Shown here: piece after piece, positions 38,791-46,403 of the stretch
Layout of the letters: every line of letters starts with the position of its first letter
How positions within the stretch are numbered: the stretch's first letter is position 1
Origin: Bacteroidales bacterium
GTDB taxonomy: Bacteria; Bacteroidota; Bacteroidia; Bacteroidales; Bacteroidaceae
NCBI GenBank assembly: GCA_029227175.1
Contig: JAQXZK010000012.1
Span: 1 to 64,000 of the forward strand
Reading direction: 5' to 3'
DNA length: 64,000 nt
Notes under the pieces: model-generated
The model's database searches: none
What the model saw: only the letters and a program-made list of their open reading frames with translations
What the model was told of the DNA's origin: nothing
Position numbers and translations under genes: made by a program

Positions 38791-39633
38791 TTATTTTTTT
38801 CGGGTTAATTCCATTCCATTTTCCGTTATTACAATCAGGCGCTGCTTATACAAATCGCCGGCCGCCTTCTTGAACGTCTTCTTGCTGACCCCAAATTCGG
38901 CGTACACTTCATCTGCCGCACTGTGGTCGCAGAAGTGTGTCTTTCCGCCATGTGCCTTGAGATAATCCAGCAGGACAGCGGCAAAGTCCCTCACCTTGGC
39001 AACCCCCGGACGTTGCATCATCAGGTCTATCTTTCCGTCCTCTCTCACCTGCTTGACATAGGCCTTGACCTTGTCGCCCGTGTGCAGGGAGATAAAAATC
39101 TCGTCATCGTAGAGTAGTCCGGCAAAGCGGTTTTCGATGATTGCCTTGAATCCCAGTTCGGTTTTCTGCCAAATCAGGACATCGACTTCCTGACCTGGTG
39201 CATACGGCGGGAATTCCTGACTCAGGTACTTGTCGACCTTGGCCGTAGCCATGATGCGGAAGCTCTCTTCGTCCACCTGCACGTAAACTACATAGCGATG
39301 TCCCTGCTGCATGCGCTTCTTCTGCTCGCGGAACGGGCAGAAGAGGTCTTTCATCAATCCCCAGTTCAAGAATGCACCGTATTTGTTTACCCACGCCACT
39401 TCCAGACAGGCAAATTCGCCCACCTGCACCAACGGCCGCTGCGTGGTAGCCACCAGACGTTCCTCGCTGTCAAGATAAAGAAATACTTCCAGTTCATCGC
39501 CCGGCTTGCAGTCTTCCGGGACGTAACGCGCGGGGAGCAGAATCTCTCCCTCCTCACCTCCATCAAGGTACATGCCGAAATCAAGTTGCTTTACAACCTT
39601 CAGCCTGTTATATCTACCTAATTCAATTGGCAT
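38791..39633 (-). CDS. CvfB-like S1 RNA-binding protein
   Basis: A 280-aa cytosolic protein of the CvfB/YitL family, built of S1-like beta barrels (for example FGMYLDGGEEGEILLPARYV near residues 18-37 and KYGAFLNWGLMKDLFCPF near 84-101) and a C-terminal winged helix (AEFGVSKKTFKKAAGDLYKQRLI). The family binds RNA and affects virulence gene expression in Staphylococcus; the role here is unknown. Start at 39633 (MPIELGRYN) is chosen because the longer frame runs through the promoter. Confidence 0.88.
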   Translation of the reverse strand: MPIELGRYNRLKVVKQLDFGMYLDGGEEGEILLPARYVPEDCKPGDELEVFLYLDSEERLVATTQRPLVQVGEFACLEVAWVNKYGAFLNWGLMKDLFCPFREQKKRMQQGHRYVVYVQVDEESFRIMATAKVDKYLSQEFPPYAPGQEVDVLIWQKTELGFKAIIENRFAGLLYDDEIFISLHTGDKVKAYVKQVREDGKIDLMMQRPGVAKVRDFAAVLLDYLKAHGGKTHFCDHSAADEVYAEFGVSKKTFKKAAGDLYKQRLIVITENGMELTRKK

Positions 39634-39652
39634 ATCAATATTACATTTTTCG

Positions 39653-39685
39653 CAAAGGTAAAAATAAAAGCATTTACGCATCAAA
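39653..39685 (-). promoter_or_regulatory. cvfB-like gene promoter, TTTG-N21-TACCTTTG
   Basis: Both boxes match the consensus fully: TACCTTTG (plus 39653-39660) and TTTG (plus 39682-39685). Leader before the ATG would be about 14 nt. Confidence 0.8.
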
Positions 39686-39725
39686 GAAAAAGGAATAATT
39701 ATAAACAAGAGATACAAAAATCTCA

Positions 39726-39733
39726 TACCTTTG
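39726..39733 (+). promoter_or_regulatory. mdh -7 box
   Basis: TACCTTTG, a full match, 38 bp before the mdh ATG and back-to-back with the cvfB-like promoter. The -33 box is not clear. Confidence 0.55.
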
Positions 39734-39771
39734 CGCCACAATTAAAGGAACAAATCATAAACCGATACATT

Positions 39772-40764
39772 ATGGAATTTCTGACAAACGAGAAGCTCAC
39801 CATCGTAGGTGCAGCAGGTATGATTGGCTCAAACATGGCTCAATCAGCTTTAATGATGAAACTTTCCTCTAACATCTGTCTGTATGACGTTTTCTCTCCT
39901 GAAGGCGTTGCAGAGGAAATGCGCCAAAGTGGTTTCTGCGACGCGACAATCGTCGCTACAACAAGTGCAGAAGAAGCGTTCAAGGACGCTAAATACATCA
40001 TATCAAGTGGCGGTGCACCACGTAAAGCCGGTATGACCCGCGAAGACCTTCTGGCTGGCAACTGCAAGATTGCCGAAGAACTCGGTATCAACATCAAGAC
40101 ATACTGCCCGGACTGCAAGCACGTAGTGGTTATCTTCAACCCGGCTGACCTGACAGGTCTTGTAACCCTTCTCTATTCCGGATTGAAACCGGGTCAGGTT
40201 ACCACGCTGGCAGGCCTTGACTCAACACGTCTGCAGAGCGCACTCGCCAAGAAATTCAACGTAATGCAGAACCAGATAACCGGCTGCGCTACTTACGGTG
40301 GCCACGGAGAACAGATGGCCGTATTCGGCAGCAATGTCAAGGTTGCGGGCAAGCCATTGAACGACATTATCGGTACAGCCGAGTTCCCAGAGTCTGAATG
40401 GGAAGACATGAAAGTAGCCGTTACCAAGGGGGGCGCAAAGATTATCGAACTTCGCGGACGCAGTTCATTCCAGAGTCCTGCACTCCTTTCTGTACAAATG
40501 ATTGCATCCGTAATGGGTGGCGAGAAATTCGCTTATCCTGCAGGTACCTACGTACAGACAGAGAAGTACAACCACATCATGATGGCGATGGATACAACGC
40601 TCGACAAGAACGGATGTACCTTCAAGGTTCCGACAGGGACGCCGGAAGAGGTTGCCAAGCTCGACGCTTCTTACGAACACCTCTGCAAGATGCGTGACGA
40701 ATTGGTTACTCTCAACATCGTTCCGCCTATCAGCGAATGGAGCAAAATCAATCCTAACCTTTGA
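39772..40764 (+). CDS. mdh: Malate dehydrogenase
   Basis: A 330-aa NAD-dependent enzyme that interconverts malate and oxaloacetate. The Rossmann motif VGAAGMIGS is at residues 12-20. Substrate-site regions are GGAPRKAGMTREDLLAGN near 83-100 and ATYGGHGEQMAVFG near 178-191 (the catalytic His in GGHGEQ). In Bacteroidales it works in the reductive branch leading to succinate and propionate. It is alone between its own promoter and a strong terminator. Confidence 0.95.
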   Translation: MEFLTNEKLTIVGAAGMIGSNMAQSALMMKLSSNICLYDVFSPEGVAEEMRQSGFCDATIVATTSAEEAFKDAKYIISSGGAPRKAGMTREDLLAGNCKIAEELGINIKTYCPDCKHVVVIFNPADLTGLVTLLYSGLKPGQVTTLAGLDSTRLQSALAKKFNVMQNQITGCATYGGHGEQMAVFGSNVKVAGKPLNDIIGTAEFPESEWEDMKVAVTKGGAKIIELRGRSSFQSPALLSVQMIASVMGGEKFAYPAGTYVQTEKYNHIMMAMDTTLDKNGCTFKVPTGTPEEVAKLDASYEHLCKMRDELVTLNIVPPISEWSKINPNL

Positions 40765-40798
40765 TTTCACCCGGAGAAAACCTCCGCTATACAGGTTG

Positions 40799-40830
40799 AA
40801 AAAGAGAATAGTTCGCACTATTCTCTTTTT
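40799..40830. terminator. mdh terminator
   Basis: Stem AGAGAATAG (40803-40811) with CTATTCTCT (40818-40826), followed by a run of T and preceded by A residues. Loop TTCGCA. Confidence 0.85.
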
Positions 40831-40841
40831 TTTTGCCTTTC

Positions 40842-40875
40842 CTTGCACGTCGTGTGCAAAATATTACTATCTTTG
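40842..40875 (+). promoter_or_regulatory. tRNA-Pro promoter
   Basis: CTTG (40842-40845), a 22-bp spacer, then a perfect TATCTTTG (40868-40875), ending 11 bp before the tRNA. Confidence 0.6.
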
Positions 40876-40886
40876 CAGCGGAAAAA

Positions 40887-40960
40887 CGGAAAGTAGCGCA
40901 GTTGGTAGCGCACTACGTTCGGGACGTAGGGGTCGGGCGTTCGAATCGCCTCTTTCCGAC
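40887..40960 (+). tRNA. tRNA-Pro (anticodon CGG)
   Basis: The acceptor arms CGGAAAG (40887-40893) and CTTTCCG (40952-40958) pair over 7 bp. The D arm shows GCGCAGTTGGTAGCGC. The anticodon stem CTACG/CGTAG holds the loop TTCGGGA, so the anticodon is CGG (reads CCG, Pro). The T arm contains GTTCGAATC. CCA is not encoded. It has its own promoter and terminator. Confidence 0.95.
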
Positions 40961-40997
40961 AAAACTACTCGGGATTCATCTCGGGTAGTTTTTTTTT
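40961..40997 (+). terminator. tRNA-Pro terminator
   Basis: CTACTCGGGA (40965-40974) and TCTCGGGTAG (40979-40988) pair over 10 bp with two G-U pairs and a TTCA loop, followed by nine T residues. Confidence 0.85.
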
Positions 40998-41156
40998 GCT
41001 GCAAACACAGGCAATTAGGCAGTCGAGCAGAGAGATATATATAATGTACGCGCGCGAGGGAGCAATGGCAGGGCGAGACAAGTTGTCGGGGCATGGAGAG
41101 AGACGTTTCCTGGTATTTTACTTTTTGAAAATAGTAGCCTGCACATGGTGAAGAGT

Positions 41157-41725
41157 CTTTGCCTGCGTGACAAAGTGAGGGGTGCAGCCGTTTCGCTGAC
41201 TTTGTCAGGGTGACAAAGTGAGGGTGTAGCCGTTTCGGTGGCTTTGTCAGCATGGCAAAGTGCCTTATCCGCTGTTTTGGTGACTTTGTCAGCGTGGCAA
41301 AGTGCCTTATACGCTGTTTCGGTGGCTTTGTCAGCGTGGCAAAGTGCCTTATACGATGTTTTGGTGGCTTTGTCAAGGTGGCAAAGTGTCTTATCCGCTG
41401 TTTCGGTGACTTTGTCAGGGTGGCAAAGTGTCCGGGACACTGTCTCGGAGGCTTTGTCAGCGTGACAAAGTGTGAAAAAAAGGGTCTTTTGAGGTTTGCC
41501 GGGTTGACAAAGGTGGGGGTGCAGGCTTTTCGCGGGGTTTGTCAGGCTGACAAAGTGGGGGGTGCAACGTTTTCGGAGGTCTTGTCAAGTGACAAAGTGG
41601 GGGGTGCAGCCTTTCGGAGGCTTTGCCAAGGTGACAAAGTGGGGGGTGCAGGCTTTTTGGAGGCTTTGCCAAGGTGACAAAGTGCCCGGAGACATCGCTA
41701 AGAGAGTTTGTCAAGCGAGCAAGAC
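41157..41725. repeat. Array of 13-14 tandem 42-bp repeats with a palindromic core
   Basis: A 19-bp core of the form CTTTGTCA-N3-TGACAAAG recurs at 41157, 41200, 41242, 41284, 41326, 41368, 41410, 41452, 41494, 41537, 41580 (18 bp), 41621 and 41663, with a degenerate copy near 41705. The period is 42 bp with rare 41-43 bp steps. The 23-bp between-core segments are related but fall into at least two groups (TGCCTTATCCGCTGTTTCGG type and TGGGGGGTGCAGGCTTTTCG type), and vary more than the cores. Because 42 is a multiple of 3, four frames stay open across the array, but none shows coding features. It lies between the tRNA-Pro terminator and the MFS promoter. Function unknown. Confidence 0.95.
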
Positions 41726-41864
41726 ACGCTCCGCATGGTAGGTCGCGCCAAAAACAGGGGAACAGTTCTTTATATAGAGGAGATGACGGCCATCTGTACG
41801 AGCAAAATGGTGAAACCTTTCATCGGATATAAGGTCGGATAGAGAGATTGTTGAAGAAGTTGTG

Positions 41865-41872
41865 TACATTTG
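41865..41872 (+). promoter_or_regulatory. -7 box for the MFS gene
   Basis: TACATTTG matches TAnnTTTG, 24 bp before the ATG at 41897. The -33 box is unclear. Confidence 0.45.
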
Positions 41873-41896
41873 CACAATCTCTTCAACAATTTCACG

Positions 41897-43087
41897 ATGA
41901 GCAAACTCTTGACTCGGGACTTTCTGTTGGTGTCGGCAGGGAATTTCTTCCTGTTCCTCAGTTTCTATGCCCTGATGCCCCTGCTTCCCTTCTTTCTGAA
42001 GGAGGAGTACGGAACCAGCGGCTCGGTTGTAGGCCTCATCCTCGGGAGCTACATGATAGCCTGCATTGCCATACGGCCCATAGCCGGTTACCTGCTCGAC
42101 GCCTTCAGCCGCCGACCGACTTATCTCCTGGCCTACAGCCTCTTTGCCGTCATCTTCTGCGGCTACAATATGGCAACACTGCTGAGCCTGTTTGTCGCTT
42201 TTCGAATCATGCACGGAGCATCATTCGGGATGGCGACAGTCTGCGGAAGCACCCTGGTCAGCCAAATCACCCCACGCGAGCGGCTCGGTGAGGGACTGGG
42301 AGTCTACGGCCTGGCCAACACACTCTCCATGTGCCTGGGCCCCATGATCGCGATATGGTGCTACGGACGGTTCTCGTTCAGCATCATCTTCATCGCACTG
42401 TTCCTGATTGCCTTAGCGGGAGTGTGTATGGCCTCTCTGGTGCGGATTCCACCACGACGCACGCAAGCAGCCAGAAGACTGACGCGCGAGGCGTTCATCC
42501 TGTCAGACGGATGGTGGATGTCGCTGACCCAACTGCTCGCCTACGTCCCCTACGGAGCATCCATGGCATACGTTGCTGTCTATGCCCAAGAGCTGGGACT
42601 GGCTTCGTACGGAGGACTGTATTTCACCCTCATCGCTATCGGACTCGGCATCGCACGGCCAATTTCGGGCAAGCAAGCCGACCACGGACACATGCTGTCG
42701 CTGAATGCCGCAGGCATCACGCTCTGCATCCTCACCTTTGCCCTGTTAGGAGCCATCCGTTTCGTCGAGAAACCTCCCGTCATGCTATTCCTGCTCATCG
42801 GAGGCATGCAAGGCATCACCTACGGCATCCTGCACCCCACATTCAACACTCTTTTTGTAAAACTGGCACCGGAAGAGCGGCGGGGAGCTGCCAACTCAAT
42901 GTGCCAGACGAGCAACGACTGCGGAAACGGCCTGGGAATGCTCATCGGCAGCGGAATTGCGACCTATTGGGGTGGCTACCACGTTGTCTTCCTGCTCGGC
43001 TCGCTACTCGCCACAGCGTCCCTGTTCATCTTCCTCACACACACGGTACCACTCTGCAAACGAAGGTTTGCACAAACAGACTGCTAA
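41897..43087 (+). CDS. Major facilitator superfamily transporter
   Basis: A 396-aa inner-membrane protein with twelve predicted helices. The N-terminal SAGNFFLFLSFYALMPLLPFFLKEEYG and the loop 2-3 region RPIAGYLLDAFSRRPTYLL fit the drug/metabolite exporter branch of the MFS. The substrate cannot be told. ATG at 41897 (MSKLLTRDF) is chosen because the upstream frame lies in the promoter. The last 33 codons (including stop) lie in a 203-bp segment that is repeated at 46165-46367, so the 3' end of this copy may have been replaced when the island entered. Confidence 0.9.
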   Translation: MSKLLTRDFLLVSAGNFFLFLSFYALMPLLPFFLKEEYGTSGSVVGLILGSYMIACIAIRPIAGYLLDAFSRRPTYLLAYSLFAVIFCGYNMATLLSLFVAFRIMHGASFGMATVCGSTLVSQITPRERLGEGLGVYGLANTLSMCLGPMIAIWCYGRFSFSIIFIALFLIALAGVCMASLVRIPPRRTQAARRLTREAFILSDGWWMSLTQLLAYVPYGASMAYVAVYAQELGLASYGGLYFTLIAIGLGIARPISGKQADHGHMLSLNAAGITLCILTFALLGAIRFVEKPPVMLFLLIGGMQGITYGILHPTFNTLFVKLAPEERRGAANSMCQTSNDCGNGLGMLIGSGIATYWGGYHVVFLLGSLLATASLFIFLTHTVPLCKRRFAQTDC

Positions 43088-43191
43088 ACCCGAATCGAGC
43101 CATTTTAGAATTGGACGAAATCCAAGCAGGCTTGGACAGCAGTTTTTTCGGGCACAGATCATGATTAGTTCAAAGTTTTTACCTAATTTTG
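42989..43191 (+). repeat. Left copy of 203-bp direct repeat flanking the island
   Basis: Matches 46165-46367 at a constant offset of 3176 bp with three mismatches (about 98.5% identity). It covers the last 99 bp of the MFS gene, the downstream stretch and a TAATTTTG box at its right end. Confidence 0.97.
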
Positions 43192-43399
43192 GAATAACTT
43201 TCTTAGTTCCTTATAATAAGGACTTTGGGAGGATTACCCGATTTTTAGGTAATGATTTGGCAACTGTGCTATTTGCAGCGTTCTGCTATGAATTGCGTTC
43301 AAATAACTCTTTATGATACAAAGGTAATATAATTGTTTAATATGCCATTACTATCCCCCTCAAAAAAATACTTATTCGCTACTCGTGTTTTATATACGA

Positions 43400-44119
43400 C
43401 TAATCTATTCTCATTGAGTTAATAAATGAAACCGGAATATCATCCTCCTTATAGTAGATACCTCTTAATATGTGACCATCTCTAAGTAATGATTTAGCTT
43501 CGTAACAATTCCCTTTCTCTTTAATGAAATCCTCAGAGTAGAAATTTAAGATTATATGCCGATATATTTCTGAAAACGTCTCTACAATGAATTCTTTATT
43601 ATTGCTCGAAATAGTATTATAACCTTCAGGAGTAAAGTGCTTAAATACATGGAAAATTCCCCCTTGGAAAACATTACCTGAGTTAATGTTACGACAAAGG
43701 TCTAATCGCAAAATTCGGTTTGAGATAGTCTCATCATCTTCAATTTTGAAAACATAAGCCATTGTTTCTCCGCGAATATAATCAAAGAATTCTCTATCTG
43801 AATATTCTCTTAATAAATGATTCTTATCATACTCTTTTATAGCACGAATAATATTCCAATCATTCCCCGTACCAAAATATTCAGGGAATCTATCAACTAT
43901 TTTGGGATATTCACGTTGTATAATAAGGCGTTCAAATGCAGGACTTGGTACTAGAATGAATCTATATTCCTTATGATTATTACTATATGACAATAGTCGC
44001 CAACTGTTTGGATGAACTTTAGCTAGACAAAAATCCTTATTCTCATGTCGCATAAGAATAAGTGAAATTTCTTCCATCCGTTCTTGAACTTCCAATGTTA
44101 CTTTGTCAAATACAGCCAT
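43400..44119 (-). CDS. Island cargo protein of unknown function, 239 aa
   Basis: I do not recognise this protein. It has no signal peptide or membrane helix and looks like a mixed alpha/beta cytosolic protein, acidic overall, with stretches such as EYRFILVPSPAFERLII and YRHIILNFYSEDFI. It is the last of three minus-strand genes in the island, 32 bp after the WG-repeat-like gene. AT-rich codon use differs from the flanking chromosome. The compact three-gene layout suggests a common function, for example with the membrane protein upstream, but nothing here proves it. Confidence 0.6.
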   Translation of the reverse strand: MAVFDKVTLEVQERMEEISLILMRHENKDFCLAKVHPNSWRLLSYSNNHKEYRFILVPSPAFERLIIQREYPKIVDRFPEYFGTGNDWNIIRAIKEYDKNHLLREYSDREFFDYIRGETMAYVFKIEDDETISNRILRLDLCRNINSGNVFQGGIFHVFKHFTPEGYNTISSNNKEFIVETFSEIYRHIILNFYSEDFIKEKGNCYEAKSLLRDGHILRGIYYKEDDIPVSFINSMRID

Positions 44120-44151
44120 GTCTATAGATTGCTTATTGATTCTATACGTTA

Positions 44152-44943
44152 TTAGTCAGTATTCCACAATGCATCATAATCGCCCTCGTATGCATCCATT
44201 TTATCATATACTGGATGATAATTGCTATCTTCATAAGAACGAGGAGCTTCTACTGATTCAATTGATGGAGATTGCCATCTGCTTGGAATTTCCTTTGACA
44301 ATGAAAGATAGTGTATTTGCCTATAACCTCTTTCATCCTTTCCCTCCTTTTGCGTTTCCACTAAAATACAATCGGATTTTGTTCCATAAAAAGGGTAAAT
44401 TTTATAGTAGCTTTCAGTTCCTCTTACTATATTTCCTTTTACATCTATAATTGCCCTATATGTTTTACTCCAAGAGTTTTCATATTTCGTACAAACTAAT
44501 GCATGATGGGTGTCATATCCCCATATTTTTAGATATTTCCCAAACGGAACTATTGTTTCGTTTGTAATAATATTGATAACGCCCCATTTATTTTCGGTAT
44601 TCTTAACCACAAAAACAGCATCATTTGCATTTGTTGGAGGTATTATCTCTTTATAATCAATCGGAAGCAACACTTTACAATCTTCATCCACAACTCCTAC
44701 TAAATTATTTACTCTTACCAAAAAGAAATGTGTTGTTACTAATGCACCACTTTTATTAAATCTTTCATGTGCTCCTGCATATGCAAAATCATCTATTTTT
44801 TCATAAAATAAAGATGCTTTATCTGTCTTTTGTCTGTTGAATATGCAATCAAAAATCAATTGATAAATATTCAAGTCTTTATGAGTATAATGAGAATATA
44901 CACTACCAGTAAAACTACCTATGAACTTTTTAACTTCAATCAT
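44152..44943 (-). CDS. Island cargo protein with WG-repeat-like segments, 263 aa
   Basis: No signal peptide is present. Two short segments resemble WG repeats: NLVGVVDEDCKVLLPIDYKEI near residues 79-99 and KWGVINIITNETIVPFGKYLKIW near 118-140. WG-repeat proteins are beta-rich scaffolds found with surface, toxin and defence genes in Bacteroidetes. The C-terminus ends with an acidic tail (DAYEGDYDALWNTD). It is the middle gene of the island cargo, 78 bp after the zinc-ribbon protein gene. The repeat call is by eye and only two units are seen. Confidence 0.6.
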   Translation of the reverse strand: MIEVKKFIGSFTGSVYSHYTHKDLNIYQLIFDCIFNRQKTDKASLFYEKIDDFAYAGAHERFNKSGALVTTHFFLVRVNNLVGVVDEDCKVLLPIDYKEIIPPTNANDAVFVVKNTENKWGVINIITNETIVPFGKYLKIWGYDTHHALVCTKYENSWSKTYRAIIDVKGNIVRGTESYYKIYPFYGTKSDCILVETQKEGKDERGYRQIHYLSLSKEIPSRWQSPSIESVEAPRSYEDSNYHPVYDKMDAYEGDYDALWNTD

Positions 44944-45021
44944 AATACAGAGGTTTATCTTCCAAACAATAGTAAAAAGTATAACTCATCAACATCCAAC
45001 AAAACATATCTAATTAACTAT

Positions 45022-45501
45022 TTAGATATAATCAAGCGGCTCTATTGCATTATTTTTTACGGCGTTTTCAAAATCAACATCATAAATAGTCTTGTCCAAA
45101 ATCCAATTTAATACACCTATACCTAAAAGCACTAAAAAATATAGCAAAACAAGAAATCCTAAAAATCCGAGAATAGAGCCATCAAGATTTCCAAAATAAT
45201 GGATTCCATACAAGATGGTAGATAAGGCTAATATAGAACTGTACAATATCGTTTTAGTTCTTTTTTTACGTTTATAGCATTTAGCGCAAAATCTCACTTT
45301 ATAGTAAGAATCTTGATAGGTGCGAGTGACTATTCGACCACTAATTTTTGTACTAACATGTTTAGACGATGCTAAAATTTTCTCAACCTTAGCATCTGTT
45401 ATATTATGTTCTTTGCCACAATAAGGACATATAAATGTTGTAGGAGGTAATTTGATGTTGGCAAAAGCCTCGGATAATCTTGACAAACTTTCCAAATCCA
45501 T
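45022..45501 (-). CDS. Island cargo membrane protein with zinc ribbon, 159 aa
   Basis: The N-terminal half has two CxxC knuckles, CPYC at residues 25-28 and CAKC at 72-75, 43 residues apart, which would bind one zinc. A basic patch (KRKKRTK) follows, then two hydrophobic helices (about residues 84-102 and 108-132) and a short tail. The basic patch places the zinc domain in the cytosol. I do not recognise a named family. A TAATTTTG box is directly upstream, after the terminator of the mobilization remnant, so this gene probably starts the three-gene cargo transcript. Confidence 0.65.
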   Translation of the reverse strand: MDLESLSRLSEAFANIKLPPTTFICPYCGKEHNITDAKVEKILASSKHVSTKISGRIVTRTYQDSYYKVRFCAKCYKRKKRTKTILYSSILALSTILYGIHYFGNLDGSILGFLGFLVLLYFLVLLGIGVLNWILDKTIYDVDFENAVKNNAIEPLDYI

Positions 45502-45518
45502 AATACTTAATTTATTTG

Positions 45519-45526
45519 CAAAATTA
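45519..45526 (-). promoter_or_regulatory. -7 box of the island cargo genes
   Basis: CAAAATTA reads TAATTTTG on the minus strand and lies 17 bp before the 45501 start. It directly follows the T tract of the preceding terminator. No -33 box is clear. Confidence 0.45.
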
Positions 45527-45527
45527 C

Positions 45528-45562
45528 AAAAAATCCGTGATACGGCATACCATTATCACGGA
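45528..45562 (-). terminator. Terminator of the mobilization-protein remnant
   Basis: TCCGTGATA (45534-45542) and TATCACGGA (45554-45562) pair over 9 bp. On the minus strand six T residues follow (plus 45528-45533). Confidence 0.8.
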
Positions 45563-45574
45563 CTTTATTTTGAT

Positions 45575-46164
45575 TTACAGCCTAATACCTTTATCTTGTT
45601 TCCTTGTAGGTACTCCCAATGCTTTCATAAACTCGTCTTTCTTTCGTCTGAACCAACTGACATGCGAAACACCATCTATCTTGAAATCAAACTTTCCTTC
45701 TGTGTCCTGTTTGATGGAGCAAACAGCACCATCTGTCCTAAAGTATTGGTTAAACTCACGTGAATACAATTCGCCTTTAATGGGAACATCCTTGAAAGTG
45801 CATAGTTTTCTAATAACGGCATCGCCAAAGTTCAGCGTATCACGCAAGAACTTAATTGTCGGCATCAGCTTTTCCACATGGGGGAAGTAACGTTTGACAA
45901 AATCCACAAATTCGGACAGCTTGCTGTTCTGCTGCTCATAAGCGGTTTTTATCTCCTGTATCTGCTTGGTTTGTTGCTGTTCCCTCTGTCGGGCTTCTTC
46001 TTCAAGTTCAAGGATGCGGTCTTGCAAATCATCGTTTCTGCGCTCCAATGCTTTCATTTTTCCGCCCCCGAAAAAAAACCGACACTTTCAGCTATGTTGG
46101 TCGCTGCGGTCGTGGCTGCGCCTTTCAGTTTCTCGGTCTGTACCTCTTTCTTGGCTCGTTTGAG
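45575..46164 (-). pseudogene. Truncated, frameshifted mobilization (relaxase-type) protein
   Basis: A 160-codon frame starts at 46057 (MKALERRNDDLQ) with a long coiled coil to about residue 45. Immediately upstream another frame, reaching the island edge at 46164, reads QELKRAKKEVQ, then AATTAATNIAESVGFF, and stops at 46054. Such sequence is typical of the C-terminal part of MobV/Pre-like mobilization proteins of Bacteroides. Adding one T to the run of eight T (plus AAAAAAAA at 46071-46078) would fuse the two frames into one. The N-terminal relaxase domain is absent, lost at the right repeat. As written, the two frames overlap by 4 bp. Confidence 0.65.
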
Positions 46165-46367
46165 TTCCTGCTCGGCTCGCTACTCGCCACAGCGTCCTTG
46201 TTCATCTTCCTCACACACACGGTGCCACTCTGCAAACGAAGGTTTGCACAAACAGACTGCTAAACCCGAATCGAGCCATTTTAGAATTGGACGAAATCCA
46301 AGCAGGCTTGGACAGCAGTTTTTTCGGGCACAGATCATGATTAGTTCAAAGTTTTTACCTATTTTTG
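46165..46367 (+). repeat. Right copy of 203-bp direct repeat flanking the island
   Basis: Counterpart of 42989-43191. It holds the last 33 codons of the MFS gene without its start, so is non-coding here, and ends in the TATTTTTG box of metF. Confidence 0.97.
46360..46367 (+). promoter_or_regulatory. metF -7 box
   Basis: TATTTTTG, a full match to TAnnTTTG, 36 bp before the metF ATG. The left repeat has TAATTTTG at the same place, so this box was duplicated together with the MFS tail. Confidence 0.5.
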
Positions 46368-46403
46368 TGCGATTAGTGTGTATTGAACTAAATTATTCAC
46401 CCC

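Larger units (their letters stand above)
43192..46164. mobile_element. 2973-bp AT-rich island inserted at the 3' end of the MFS gene
   Basis: The segment is bounded exactly by two 203-bp direct repeats. It is visibly AT-richer than both flanks over 43.2-45.5 kb. All its genes are on the minus strand, opposite to MFS and metF. It holds the C-terminal remnant of a mobilization protein, but no integrase or transposase. This is most simply a decayed mobilizable element joined to the chromosome by recombination through the repeat. The 43192-43399 stretch has no gene; a TACCTTTG box on the minus strand is at 43319-43326. Confidence 0.8.

Noticed and set aside
40887..40960. tRNA-Pro as the attachment site of the island
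   Set aside because: The island borders are at 43192 and 46164. No piece of the tRNA is repeated in the window.
40867..41714. Open frames inside the 42-bp array on both strands, with 14-residue repeats
   Set aside because: The period is a multiple of 3, so frames stay open by arithmetic. No start signal, composition or promoter supports a protein, and frames on both strands look equally open.
41157..41725. The 42-bp array as a CRISPR
   Set aside because: The segments between the cores are related to each other, not unique, and no cas gene is in the window.
43192..46164. The island as an insertion sequence or transposon
   Set aside because: There is no transposase and no terminal inverted repeat; the flanking repeats are 203 bp, far longer than target duplications.
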